This document shows positions 44,669 through 53,601 of a DNA stretch of 64,000 nt, in pieces (the stretch's first letter is position 1; every line of letters begins with the position of its first letter). The stretch is from the NCBI GenBank assembly GCA_944320555.1, contig CALUHX010000004.1:1-64000 (forward strand), given 5' to 3'. Origin of the DNA: an uncultured Butyricimonas sp. (GTDB lineage Bacteria; Bacteroidota; Bacteroidia; Bacteroidales; Marinifilaceae). The notes beneath the pieces were generated by a model. The model saw nothing but the letters and a program-made list of their open reading frames with translations, was not told where the DNA came from and made no database searches. The position numbers and the translations under genes were made by a program.

Positions 44669-46294
44669 CTACCACATAAAAACATAAATCGCCGCCAAAA
44701 TAATACATATTATATAGGCGCAGATATTGAATGTTTTGTCCGTACGGAACATCTCTTTGGTCAACACCAGCCCTTTTGCGTCATCGTCAGCAGGATTGGA
44801 ACTCAAACTGACCATGGCTATCGTGGCAATCGTGATAAAGAACGTATACATCATCTGATCCAGGAATGGCATATCTATCGGCAGGAATTTCAGCAACAAC
44901 GCCACCGGAATGGAAATCAGCACACCGGTGATTGCGCCCTTGTTCGTTGTCTTTTTCCAGAACAATCCCATCATGAACACCGCCAAGATGCCTGGACTTA
45001 CCAATCCCGTGTACTCTTGAATATACTGGAACATTTGATCGAAACTGGCCATCAACGGAGCCAGACACCCAGCCACGACCAACGCCACCGCGGCCGTCAA
45101 TCGTCCGACATTCACCAACTTACGCCCGGAAGCTTGCGGATTAATATGCGGTTTGTATATGTCCATCGTGAAAATAGTCGAGGTGGAATTCAACATGGAA
45201 GCCAAAGAAGAAACTATCGCCGCGGCCAACGCAGCCAAAACCAATCCTTTCAATCCCGTGGGAATAAACGTGCTGATTAACCACGGATAAGATTTGTCCG
45301 GCCCTCCTGTCGCCTCAAACATGGAAATCACCGCCGGATCTTTCGACTCCGAGTACATCACAAAAGCCACAATTCCGGGAATAACGACAATCAGAGGCAC
45401 AATCAATTTCAAAAACGCCGCGAAAATAATACCATGTTGCGCCTCCCGTAACGACTTGGCCGCCAACGTCCGTTGGATAATGTATTGGTTAAATCCCCAA
45501 TAATAAAGATTCGCCACCCAAAGCCCGCCAATCAGCACGGCAATGCCAGGCAAATTATTGAATTGTGGATTATCCTTGTCGATAATCATGTGGAACTTTT
45601 CTCCCGCCACGTCTGTCACGTGCGCCAAACCGGATATCACGCCGCCGTCCGGAGAGACGTTAGCCAATGCTATCAGCGTTGTTATCACACCGCCGACAAT
45701 CAACAGGACCACCTGCACCACGTCCGTCCAAGCCACCGCGGACAAACCTCCATAAATGGAATAAGCCGCCGCCACAAACGCCAATCCCAATATCGAAGGG
45801 ACAAGCAAATCGCCATTTCCCGTCCCAACGATCATGTCGATGGCCTTGGCCCCCAAAAACAAAACGGATGTCAAATTCACAAACACGAACAAGGCTATCC
45901 AGAACACGGCCAAAATCGTCTTCAAGTTTGCCGAAAACCGTTTTTCCACGAACTCAGGAATCGTGTATAAGCCCTGCTTGATAAATATCGGCAAGAAATA
46001 CTTGCCCACAATCACCAGCGTCAAGGCCGACATGAATTCATAGGAAGCGATGGCCATCCCTATGGCAAAGCCGGAACCTGACATCCCGATAAACTGTTCC
46101 GCCGAAATGTTTGCGGCGATCAACGAGGCTCCGATGGCCCACCAAGGCAATGATTTGCTTGCCAGAAAATAGTCCTCCGTGGTCTTCTGTCCTCCCTGCT
46201 TGTTTCGGGAAACCCATAACCCCATGGCAATGATTACCACGGCGTAAAGTCCGAACACCAAATAATCCCAAGTTTCAAAATGTGCGTTCAACAT
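44669..46294 (-). CDS. Sodium/solute symporter (SSS family), probable sodium-galactose transporter
   Basis: 541 residues with about 14 TM segments. SSS motifs: the SLPWWAIGASLIAANISAEQ region (TM2), NLYYWGFNQYIIQRTLAAKS (TM8 region, family signature) and AAIVSSLASMLNSTSTIFTM (sodium site). Residues align with the vSGLT/SglT sodium-galactose type. It lies 23 bases after galK in one unit, which fits galactose uptake. Confidence 0.92.
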   Translation of the reverse strand: MLNAHFETWDYLVFGLYAVVIIAMGLWVSRNKQGGQKTTEDYFLASKSLPWWAIGASLIAANISAEQFIGMSGSGFAIGMAIASYEFMSALTLVIVGKYFLPIFIKQGLYTIPEFVEKRFSANLKTILAVFWIALFVFVNLTSVLFLGAKAIDMIVGTGNGDLLVPSILGLAFVAAAYSIYGGLSAVAWTDVVQVVLLIVGGVITTLIALANVSPDGGVISGLAHVTDVAGEKFHMIIDKDNPQFNNLPGIAVLIGGLWVANLYYWGFNQYIIQRTLAAKSLREAQHGIIFAAFLKLIVPLIVVIPGIVAFVMYSESKDPAVISMFEATGGPDKSYPWLISTFIPTGLKGLVLAALAAAIVSSLASMLNSTSTIFTMDIYKPHINPQASGRKLVNVGRLTAAVALVVAGCLAPLMASFDQMFQYIQEYTGLVSPGILAVFMMGLFWKKTTNKGAITGVLISIPVALLLKFLPIDMPFLDQMMYTFFITIATIAMVSLSSNPADDDAKGLVLTKEMFRTDKTFNICAYIICIILAAIYVFMW

Positions 46295-46317
46295 ATAGTC
46301 TGTGTTTTGTTAATTGT

Positions 46318-47472
46318 TCAACAAATTTTCCTCGCACCGTCTCCGATGTCTGCGACATAAAACTCCGCCCGCAAGCCGACTTTCCCCGTGTATATCTCGC
46401 CCAATCGGCGAACAAAAGCGTCCACGGCGTCCTCCCTCACCAGACTCACCGTGCATCCCCCAAATCCGCCTCCCGTGATCCGGGACCCCAAAACGCCATC
46501 CAACCCCTGCGCCTCTTCCGCCAAGACATCCATCTCCACTCCGGTCACCTCGTAATCTTCCTTCAAGGAATGATGCGACTCGTTCATCAATCTTCCGAAC
46601 CGCGACAAATCACCCGTCCGCAATGCCTGTATGGCCTCGTTCACCCGCGCGTTCTCAGTTACGGCGTGACGGGCCCGACGGTACAACACTTCATCCGAAA
46701 ACAAGTCGGCGGCCTTCTCCAATTGCTCTGGAGTCAATGCGCACAATGCGTCCACCGGATAACGCTGCCGCAAAATCTCCAACGCCTTCTCGCATTGGGT
46801 GCGCCGCATGTTATATTCCGAAGTCACCAAATCATGGTGCTTGTTCGAATTCGCAATCACCAATTTATACCCGTCTATATGTAATGGCACCAACTCATAA
46901 TCCAACGTCGCGCAATCCAACGCGATGGCAAATCCGCTTCGTCCCATTCCCACGGCGAACTGGTCCATAATGCCACAATTCATCCCCACGAAATCATTCT
47001 CAGCATGTTGTGACATTTTCACCAACTCTATCCGGTCAAATCCCGCTCCCGACAAATCGTTCAACAACACGGCCGTCACGACCTCCACGGAGGCAGAAGA
47101 GGAAAGTCCGGCCCGGTTGGGTATGTCGCCCCAATAAAGCAAATCATATCCCCACGGCTCGAATCCCCGGTCAGCGAACTCCTTCACCACCCCAAGCGGA
47201 TAATCTGTCCATTCGCCCGATTTTCGCTCTAACGCGTCTTTTCCCTTTACCGTCGAATAAGGCATATTCAGGCTGGTGAAAGCCATTCGAGAATCCTGCC
47301 GTTTCGCCGCCAGAAGATAAGTCCCGAAACTCAATGCGCAGGGAAACACCCGCCCTCCGTTATAATCAATATGCTCGCCTATCAGATTCACTCTCCCCGG
47401 AGCGAAATAAAGACTCTCCGCGTCCCTCCCGTAAACCTCCTTGAACTTTTGTCGCAACGTATGTGTATTCAT
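46318..47472 (-). CDS. galK: Galactokinase
   Basis: 384-residue GHMP kinase that phosphorylates galactose at C1. Signature FAPGRVNLIGEHIDYNGGRV, phosphate-binding loop GLSSSASVEV and the third GHMP motif GGGFGGCTVSLV are all present. ATGs at 47481 and 47472 are both open; the latter gives the usual N-terminus. -7 box TAATTTTG on the minus strand at 47503-47510. Divergent from galM; the SSS transporter follows. galT and galE are not in the window. Confidence 0.95.
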   Translation of the reverse strand: MNTHTLRQKFKEVYGRDAESLYFAPGRVNLIGEHIDYNGGRVFPCALSFGTYLLAAKRQDSRMAFTSLNMPYSTVKGKDALERKSGEWTDYPLGVVKEFADRGFEPWGYDLLYWGDIPNRAGLSSSASVEVVTAVLLNDLSGAGFDRIELVKMSQHAENDFVGMNCGIMDQFAVGMGRSGFAIALDCATLDYELVPLHIDGYKLVIANSNKHHDLVTSEYNMRRTQCEKALEILRQRYPVDALCALTPEQLEKAADLFSDEVLYRRARHAVTENARVNEAIQALRTGDLSRFGRLMNESHHSLKEDYEVTGVEMDVLAEEAQGLDGVLGSRITGGGFGGCTVSLVREDAVDAFVRRLGEIYTGKVGLRAEFYVADIGDGARKIC

Positions 47473-47502
47473 GGGTCTCATTTATATTAATTAGTAGTCT
47501 TA

Positions 47503-47510
47503 CAAAATTA
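47503..47510 (-). promoter_or_regulatory. -7 box of galK
   Basis: TAATTTTG on the minus strand, a perfect TAnnTTTG, 30 bases before the galK start. An equivalent rightward TAATTTTG lies at 47595-47602, 29 bases before galM, so the divergent genes have near-mirror promoters. Confidence 0.6.
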
Positions 47511-47631
47511 AATCATTTTTGTCATATACCCACAATTTCACTCTCCGTTCCATGTTAAAAAATCAAATCCGGACACATGGAACCCGAATTTCATTAATTT
47601 TGGGCATATCAACGTCAAATCATAACGAACC

Positions 47632-48636
47632 ATGGAAATAAAAGAACACATACTTAAAAATCAATGCTTGGAAATCCACGTCCTCAACTTAGGGGGCATC
47701 ATCAAAAACATCTTTGTGCGGGACTGTCATTGGCATTTGACGGACGTGGTTCTCGGTTTCGACTCCCCGGAGCAATACGTCTCTCCGGAATACCTTGCCG
47801 ACTATCCTTATTTTGGTGCCGTCATCGGGCGTTATGCCAACCGCATCCAAGGAGCCTCGTTCGAGATCGAAGGGCAAAACCATCAACTGGACAACAATGA
47901 AAGGGGGAATTGCTTGCACGGAGGCTTCGTCGGACTCGACCGTAAAATATGGAATGTGGAACAACCCGACGACGAGCATCTGAACCTCCATTACTCCAGT
48001 CCGGACGGCGAAGGCGGCTTCCCCGGCAACTTGGATGTCACCGTCCGTTACGCCATCGAGGAGCACGTGTTCCGCATAGCATACGAAGCCTTGTGCGATG
48101 CCCCGACCCACGTGAATCTGACCTCCCACCCTTACTTCAACCTGAATCCGGACGACGACACGGTCCGCAACCACGAATTGCGCCTCTACACCAAACATTA
48201 TCTGGAGACCGCCGCCGACCTCATTCCCACGGGCAAAATACTCGACGTGGACAAAAAACACGGCTTCAATTTCAACAAACCGCTCTCCATCACGCTGGAC
48301 GAAGGAGGGCTGGACGACTGCTACGTTTTCGAGGATCCCATCGAGCCGCAACTCATGGCGGAACTAGCCAGTCCCAAAAACGGCATCGACATCACCGTCC
48401 TCTCCGACTATCCCGGTTTGCAAGTGTACACTGGAAACGGCCTGCGGGTGACGAACGGCAAAGACGGACGCTCCTATGGCCCATTTGCGGGCATTGCCCT
48501 TGAGCCTCAAATGTTGCCCGACAGCCCCCACCATCCCAATTTCCCTAGCACGCTATTGCGTCCGGGCGTACCCTACCGCCACCGTGTCTCTTACGTGTTC
48601 AACTGTTTCAGCGTCGATGCGGAGCCAGAATATTAG
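47632..48636 (+). CDS. galM: Aldose 1-epimerase (galactose mutarotase)
   Basis: 334 residues, no signal peptide, so cytosolic. It interconverts alpha- and beta-galactose. Catalytic motifs: GRYANRIQGASFEIEG, NCLHGGFVGLDRKIW (first His), VNLTSHPYFNL (second His), and FAGIALEPQMLPDSPHHPNF carrying the catalytic Glu. Divergent from galK and the galactose transporter, completing the first steps of galactose use. Confidence 0.95.
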   Translation: MEIKEHILKNQCLEIHVLNLGGIIKNIFVRDCHWHLTDVVLGFDSPEQYVSPEYLADYPYFGAVIGRYANRIQGASFEIEGQNHQLDNNERGNCLHGGFVGLDRKIWNVEQPDDEHLNLHYSSPDGEGGFPGNLDVTVRYAIEEHVFRIAYEALCDAPTHVNLTSHPYFNLNPDDDTVRNHELRLYTKHYLETAADLIPTGKILDVDKKHGFNFNKPLSITLDEGGLDDCYVFEDPIEPQLMAELASPKNGIDITVLSDYPGLQVYTGNGLRVTNGKDGRSYGPFAGIALEPQMLPDSPHHPNFPSTLLRPGVPYRHRVSYVFNCFSVDAEPEY

Positions 48637-48652
48637 CCGTCCTTTTTACCCA

Positions 48653-48705
48653 AAGCTCCTTTCACATTCACTGCCTGCCGCAGAAAACGAATGTGAAAGG
48701 AGCTT
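48653..48705. terminator. Perfect 17-bp inverted repeat after galM
   Basis: AAGCTCCTTTCACATTC (48653-48669) and its exact complement at 48689-48705 with a 19-base loop. There is no T-run on either side, so termination would be atypical. It may protect the galM mRNA or be a repeat element. Confidence 0.6.
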
Positions 48706-48799
48706 GTCTCACAAATTAGAAACTGTCAAAAACGAGACCTGTGACTTGGGCTATAAACTCAAATCCCCATTTCCCCGCATGCCGCATGAGACGCAAGGC

Positions 48800-49474
48800 C
48801 TATTCCCTGCGTCCCAAATAAATCATAATATAATATATCAGCGTGGCCAAAGAGGAGAGCGCCGCAATGACATACGTGTAAGCGGCCCATTTCAAAGCGT
48901 CGGCGGCCTTGTCCTGCGACTCGTAAGTCGTGATGCCTGAATTCCGCAACCACACCAACGCCCGGTGGCTCGCGTTAATCTCCACAGGCAACGTGACAAA
49001 GCTGAACAGCGTGGTGAGACCGAACAGGCAAATACCTATCAGCAACAACTGCGGGAACGTGTTCACCAACAAAATTCCGGCCAGCAACACCCACTGCACC
49101 CACTGCGAGGCAAAACTCACCACCGGCACCAAAGCCGAACGCAACTCCAACATGCTATACGCCTGAGCGTGCTGCAATGCGTGTCCCGTCTCGTGGGCGG
49201 CCACGGCGGCGGCGGCCACATTTGCGCCGTAATACACCTCCTTGCTCAAATTAATCGTCTTGTTTGTCGGATTGTAATGATCCGTCAACTGACCGGACAC
49301 GCATCCGATTTTCACGCCTTGTATCCCATTGTCCCGCAACATCTTCTCCACCACGTCCCGTCCCGTCATCCCGTTTGCGGTGGGAATCTTCGAATACTTG
49401 TCAAAACGACGCTTCAACTGCATGCTGACCAACCAGCTCAACAAGGCAAAACCTATAAAAATAATCCAAATCAT
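48800..49474 (-). CDS. YugP-type membrane zinc metallopeptidase
   Basis: 224 residues. N-terminal TM, then AAAVAAHETGHALQHAQAYSM with the HExxH zinc motif, followed by two closely spaced TMs (WVQWVLLAGILLVNTFPQLL; IGICLFGLTTLFSFVTL) and a C-terminal TM (YVIAALSSLATLIYYIMIYL). Neutral zinc metallopeptidase_2 family; substrate unknown. Divergent from the EF-G2 gene. Confidence 0.92.
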   Translation of the reverse strand: MIWIIFIGFALLSWLVSMQLKRRFDKYSKIPTANGMTGRDVVEKMLRDNGIQGVKIGCVSGQLTDHYNPTNKTINLSKEVYYGANVAAAAVAAHETGHALQHAQAYSMLELRSALVPVVSFASQWVQWVLLAGILLVNTFPQLLLIGICLFGLTTLFSFVTLPVEINASHRALVWLRNSGITTYESQDKAADALKWAAYTYVIAALSSLATLIYYIMIYLGRRE

Positions 49475-49671
49475 ACGTTCTTATTATTACAATTAAAATT
49501 CTTTTCAAAGATAAGCAAAAAACGCGCCACACACAAACTCCACAAAAAAATTACACGGCAAGCAAGAAAAAAGGAAGAAAACCTTGTTTTTCTCGGAATC
49601 GTTTCCTACATTGTAACCGGCATTCTGAAGAGTGAATGCGGGATAGTAATATTCACCAAAATCATACTATA

Positions 49672-51828
49672 ATGAAAACCTACAAACCCAACGAGATTAA
49701 AAACATCGCCTTGGTGGGCAGCGCCGGTTCCGGCAAAACCACCTTGGCCGAGTCCATGATGTACGAAGGCGGGGTCATCCCGCGCAGGGGTAGCGTCAGT
49801 GCGAAAAACACAGCTTCCGACTACCGCCCGGTGGAACAAGAATACGGCTCGTCGGTATTCCCGGCCGTGCTCTACACGGAATGGAAAAACTACAAGCTGA
49901 ACTTCATCGACACCCCGGGGGCAGATGACTTCGTGGGAGGTGTTATCTCTGCGCTCAACGTGGCCGACACCGGCGTCATGGTCATCAACGCCGTGAAAGG
50001 CGTGGAAGTCGGGACAGAAATCATCGCCCGCCACGCGCAACGACTCAACAAACCGCTCATTTTCATCATCAACCAACTCGACCACGAAAAAGCCAATTTC
50101 GAACAAACCGTGGAACAAGCCCAAACGGCTTTCGGCTCCAAGGTCGTGCTCGTGCAATATCCGGTGAACCAAGGCACGGGCTTCAACAAAGTCGTCGATG
50201 TCTTGAAAATGGAAATGTACCAATGGAAACCGGAAGGCGGAAAACCGGACGTGTTGCCCATACCCCCCGAGGAAATGGACAAGGCCCAGGAACTGCACAA
50301 CGCCCTCATCGAGGCGGCCGCCGAGAACGACGAGGGACTGATGGAGCTTTATTTCGACAAAGGAAGCCTCTCGGAAGACGAAATGCGGGCCGGAATCCGC
50401 AAAGGACTCATCGCCAGAGACATGTTCCCCGTATTCTGTGTCTCCGGTGAAAAAGACATGTGCGTGCGCCGTTTCATGGAATTCCTCATCAACGTGGCCC
50501 CCAAAGCCAGCGACATGCCCCCCAGCGTGACGCTCGACGGCACGGAACTTCCCTACGACGAGAACGGCCCCACCACGCTGTACATGTTCAACACCACCGT
50601 TGAGCCCCATTTGGGCGAAGTCATCTACTTCAAAGTCATGTCGGGAACCGTCCACGAGGGCGACGACCTCTACAACTCGACCAACGACACGAAAGAACGC
50701 CTCTCGCAACTCTTCGCCGTGGCCGGAAAGAACCGCACGAAAGTGACCGAACTCATGGCCGGAGACATCGGAGCCACCGTGAAACTGAAAAACACAGCCA
50801 ACGGCGACACGCTCAATGAAAAAGACCACGCTTACAAATTCGCCCCCATCGTCTACCCCAACCCGCGCTTCCGCTCGGCTGTCCGGGCCGTAAACAGCGG
50901 TGACGACGAAAAACTGGCCGAAGTCTTGCAACGCTTCCATCAGGAAGACCCGACCTTCAACGTGGAATACTCCAAAGAACTGAAACAAATGATTGTCTCC
51001 GGGCAAGGCGAGTTCCACCTGAACACGATGAAATGGCGCGTCGAGCATAACGACAAAATAGATATAGAATACTACCCGCCCAGAATCCCCTACCGGGAAA
51101 CCATCACCAAATACGCCTATGCCGACTACCGTCACAAAAAGCAATCGGGCGGAGCCGGACAATTCGGCGAGGTCCACCTCGTGATTGAACCCTACACGGA
51201 AGGCATGCCAGAACCCACATCCTACAAAATCAACGGCGCGGACAGCAAAATGACCGTCAAGGACAAAGAAGTCGTCGACCTCCCGTGGGGCGGCAAACTG
51301 GTCTTCTACAACTGCATCGTGGGAGGAGTCATCGACGCCCGCTTCATGCCCGCCATCCTCAAGGGAATCATGGAAAAAATGGAGGAAGGCCCGCTCACAG
51401 GCTCCTACGCCCGCGACATCCGCGTATGCGTGTACGACGGAAAAATGCACCCCGTCGACTCCAACGAAATCTCGTTCAAACTCGCCGGACGCCATGCGTT
51501 CAGCGACGCCTTCAAACAGGCCGGGCCGAAAATCCTGGAACCCATCTACGACGTGGAAGTCCTCGTGCCCGACGACTGCATGGGCGACGTGATGAGCGAC
51601 CTTCAAACCCGCCGCGCCATCATCATGGGAATGGAAGCCGACGCCGGATTCCAAAAACTGACGGCCAAAGTGCCTCTGAAAGAAATGCAACGTTACTCCA
51701 CGGCCCTCAGTTCCATCACCGGAGGACGGGCCACATTCTCGATGAGCTTCTCCGGCTACGAGAAAGTGCCTGCCGAACTTCAGGAAGAATTGCTCAAAGC
51801 CTACCACGAGGAGGAAGACGAAGAATAA
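49672..51828 (+). CDS. fusA2: EF-G2-type elongation factor with altered GTPase centre
   Basis: 718 residues with the five-domain EF-G layout. G1 loop GSAGSGKT (16-23) replaces the usual A-H-x-D-x-G-K-T; G3 reads IDTPGADDF (79-87), with Ala84 where EF-G has the catalytic His (DTPGH); G4 is NQLD (134-137) instead of NKMD; switch I lacks the ERERGITI motif. Domain IV motif (KQSGGAGQFGEVHL) is intact. This fits the Bacteroides EF-G2 group, reported to translocate without GTP hydrolysis under starvation. The ATG at 49672 is 12 codons inside the longer frame and gives the family N-terminus. Divergent from yugP. Confidence 0.88.
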   Translation: MKTYKPNEIKNIALVGSAGSGKTTLAESMMYEGGVIPRRGSVSAKNTASDYRPVEQEYGSSVFPAVLYTEWKNYKLNFIDTPGADDFVGGVISALNVADTGVMVINAVKGVEVGTEIIARHAQRLNKPLIFIINQLDHEKANFEQTVEQAQTAFGSKVVLVQYPVNQGTGFNKVVDVLKMEMYQWKPEGGKPDVLPIPPEEMDKAQELHNALIEAAAENDEGLMELYFDKGSLSEDEMRAGIRKGLIARDMFPVFCVSGEKDMCVRRFMEFLINVAPKASDMPPSVTLDGTELPYDENGPTTLYMFNTTVEPHLGEVIYFKVMSGTVHEGDDLYNSTNDTKERLSQLFAVAGKNRTKVTELMAGDIGATVKLKNTANGDTLNEKDHAYKFAPIVYPNPRFRSAVRAVNSGDDEKLAEVLQRFHQEDPTFNVEYSKELKQMIVSGQGEFHLNTMKWRVEHNDKIDIEYYPPRIPYRETITKYAYADYRHKKQSGGAGQFGEVHLVIEPYTEGMPEPTSYKINGADSKMTVKDKEVVDLPWGGKLVFYNCIVGGVIDARFMPAILKGIMEKMEEGPLTGSYARDIRVCVYDGKMHPVDSNEISFKLAGRHAFSDAFKQAGPKILEPIYDVEVLVPDDCMGDVMSDLQTRRAIIMGMEADAGFQKLTAKVPLKEMQRYSTALSSITGGRATFSMSFSGYEKVPAELQEELLKAYHEEEDEE

Positions 51829-51835
51829 TCCGACC

Positions 51836-51870
51836 AGAGAAGCGATTGCCACCCGGCAATCCTTCTCTTT
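51836..51870 (+). terminator. Terminator of the EF-G2 gene
   Basis: AGAGAAG-c-GATTGCC, loop, GGCAATC-c-TTCTCT: a 13-14-base stem with one symmetric C-C mismatch, 7 bases after the stop and followed by TT. Confidence 0.8.
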
Positions 51871-52005
51871 CCACTACGAGAATCGCTTTTGAAAGTCCGC
51901 TTAATTGCTGCCAAAAACGGTTTCTTTTTCCCCATTTTCCACCAAATTTGCTCCCTGCTTCAACAAAAATAGCGGAAAAGCCATAGAAAAAAAGTCAGGA
52001 CAAAG

Positions 52006-52050
52006 TCGACAGTCATCGGCTTTGTCTCGGCTTTATCTCAACTTTGTCTC
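52006..52050. repeat. Three tandem 11-bp units with an inverted copy
   Basis: GGCTTTGTCTC (52018-52028), GGCTTTATCTC (52029-52039), AACTTTGTCTC (52040-52050), preceded by the opposite GGACAAAG about 52000. Same design as 30618-30686: 11-bp period, an inverted copy to the left. The rest of 51871-52132 shows nothing else. Confidence 0.65.
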
Positions 52051-52132
52051 CTCTTTAATGGAAAAAAGATGGTGGAAAGTACTTGCAAAGCTTTCGGAAT
52101 TGTGTCTTTCGCCTTCCTCCCAAACATGCGGC

Positions 52133-53287
52133 TCACTTCGCCACAGGAATCCTCACGCCGACCTCGGCGGAGAAGACCAAGCGCATATCCCGGCGTTCCC
52201 GAATGGTGCGGCCGATTGTGGCTGCGCTACGCTTCACATTTCCTTGAAACAACGTCTTGCCGCCATATTCCACCGTCACAGGCTTGTCCAGATTCACCAT
52301 ATCGTCATTCAGGCAAATCGTAAATTCGGAATAATCGCAACGCTCCACGACGAAACGGTTTCCCTCCCGCCGGACAACCAACTGCATGCCGGGACGAGCC
52401 TCGGACCGTTCAACCTCCAGCCAATACATGGAAGGACGAACCGTCTCTTCCTGCCTCCACACAATCCTGTCAGGATAGGGATTCCGCTTATATTGCGACA
52501 TCCAAGCTATTGCCGCCGTGTCGGCACGGTCCATCCAATGCCCCTTGCCCCGAACAATGTGAGTCTCGTGGACATATCCCTCCGGATCCGCCGAATGAAG
52601 ACTGTCGAGGACACGCCCTTTCTCCGCAGCCAACGCATTGCGGTTATACGCACCGTCGTGCTCTCCCATCCAAATCATAAAAGGAACATTGCGCAAATTG
52701 AGCTGCGAAGCCTCTCCGGGATGCCCGGCCATCATGGAAGCCGCCGCCCAACGGTCGGCCATGCGGGGTGCCATCCGCCACACGCCGTCGCCCCCTGCGG
52801 AATAGCCAAGAAGATAAACCTTGTCCGGATTCACCCCGAATTCCGTGACCGCAGCCAAAATGAGTTCTTCAAAAAATTGGTCCATTTGCGGACGAAACCA
52901 CATATTCCAATCGTCAAACGGAGCCCGGGGTGCCACATAAACGCCCTCTTCCGGGGCGTAAAGCCTTATCTGGTTCTGCCACTGTTGGTCGTTAAGCTCC
53001 TTCGGGGCATTCCCTCCGCCATGCATGGAAATATAAAGGCTACGCCCGTCATCCGGCGTCTCTCCAAACACCCGATACAAAACCGGCATCCGCAAAGAGT
53101 CCAACCGGAACTCCCTATTCCGCCACGCCTCATGATTCTCCCCACGCACCTCTTCCCAAAACGCCTCGACCTGTTCCCGCCTCTCCACCCGCGCCTTCTC
53201 CTCGGTCAAACCTTTTTGAGCAAACACCTCAACACTCTGCCCAACGCCTATAATCATCAAAAGCAATATCCATTTTTGTTTTCTCAT
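52133..53287 (-). CDS. Secreted alpha/beta-hydrolase (esterase)
   Basis: 384 residues with a Sec signal (MRKQKWILLLMIIGVGQS). Alpha/beta-hydrolase core with the LYISMHGGGNAPKEL oxyanion region, nucleophile elbow YLLGYSAGGDGVW (Ser), Asp region FMIWMGEHDGAYNRN and His near HIVRGKGHWMDRAD. A ~90-residue C-terminal beta domain follows. Resembles polyhydroxybutyrate-depolymerase/feruloyl-esterase-type enzymes; substrate unknown. Own perfect promoter at 53343-53373. Confidence 0.82.
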   Translation of the reverse strand: MRKQKWILLLMIIGVGQSVEVFAQKGLTEEKARVERREQVEAFWEEVRGENHEAWRNREFRLDSLRMPVLYRVFGETPDDGRSLYISMHGGGNAPKELNDQQWQNQIRLYAPEEGVYVAPRAPFDDWNMWFRPQMDQFFEELILAAVTEFGVNPDKVYLLGYSAGGDGVWRMAPRMADRWAAASMMAGHPGEASQLNLRNVPFMIWMGEHDGAYNRNALAAEKGRVLDSLHSADPEGYVHETHIVRGKGHWMDRADTAAIAWMSQYKRNPYPDRIVWRQEETVRPSMYWLEVERSEARPGMQLVVRREGNRFVVERCDYSEFTICLNDDMVNLDKPVTVEYGGKTLFQGNVKRSAATIGRTIRERRDMRLVFSAEVGVRIPVAK

Positions 53288-53342
53288 TTCTTCTCAATCT
53301 ATGTGACAATCCGTTTTCTTTCCCTATCTCCATATCATCACA

Positions 53343-53373
53343 CAAAAATACAACGCATCACCCCACTTCCAAA
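53343..53373 (-). promoter_or_regulatory. Promoter of the secreted esterase
   Basis: Minus strand TTTG (53370-53373), a 19-base spacer, TATTTTTG (53343-53350). The remaining bases 53374-53601 are AT-rich and hold no gene that I can support. Confidence 0.75.
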
Positions 53374-53601
53374 CTTTTCAAACAAAATTTTTCCTTTCTC
53401 TCAATTTCAAATACCCTCATACCACAATAAACTCATTTTTCTCAATAACAAGCAACAAAGAAATTTCAAAAGAACAAATTTACTTTTTACAACTGAATGT
53501 CGAAAAAAATCTCCATCGAAGGCACAAATAAAACAAGAGCGACTCTGACTTTTTGAGCCGCCCTCTTTACCATTGCTCACATTCAAAATATCTCCACACT
53601 A

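Noticed and set aside
48653-48705. Insertion-sequence end or integration site at the perfect 17-bp inverted repeat
   Set aside because: No partner repeat, target duplication or transposase is nearby; left as an mRNA hairpin.
49606-51852. 748-codon open frame antisense to the EF-G2 gene
   Set aside because: It has no family features or ribosome site and mirrors the codon bias of the real gene; the sense strand encodes a clear elongation factor.
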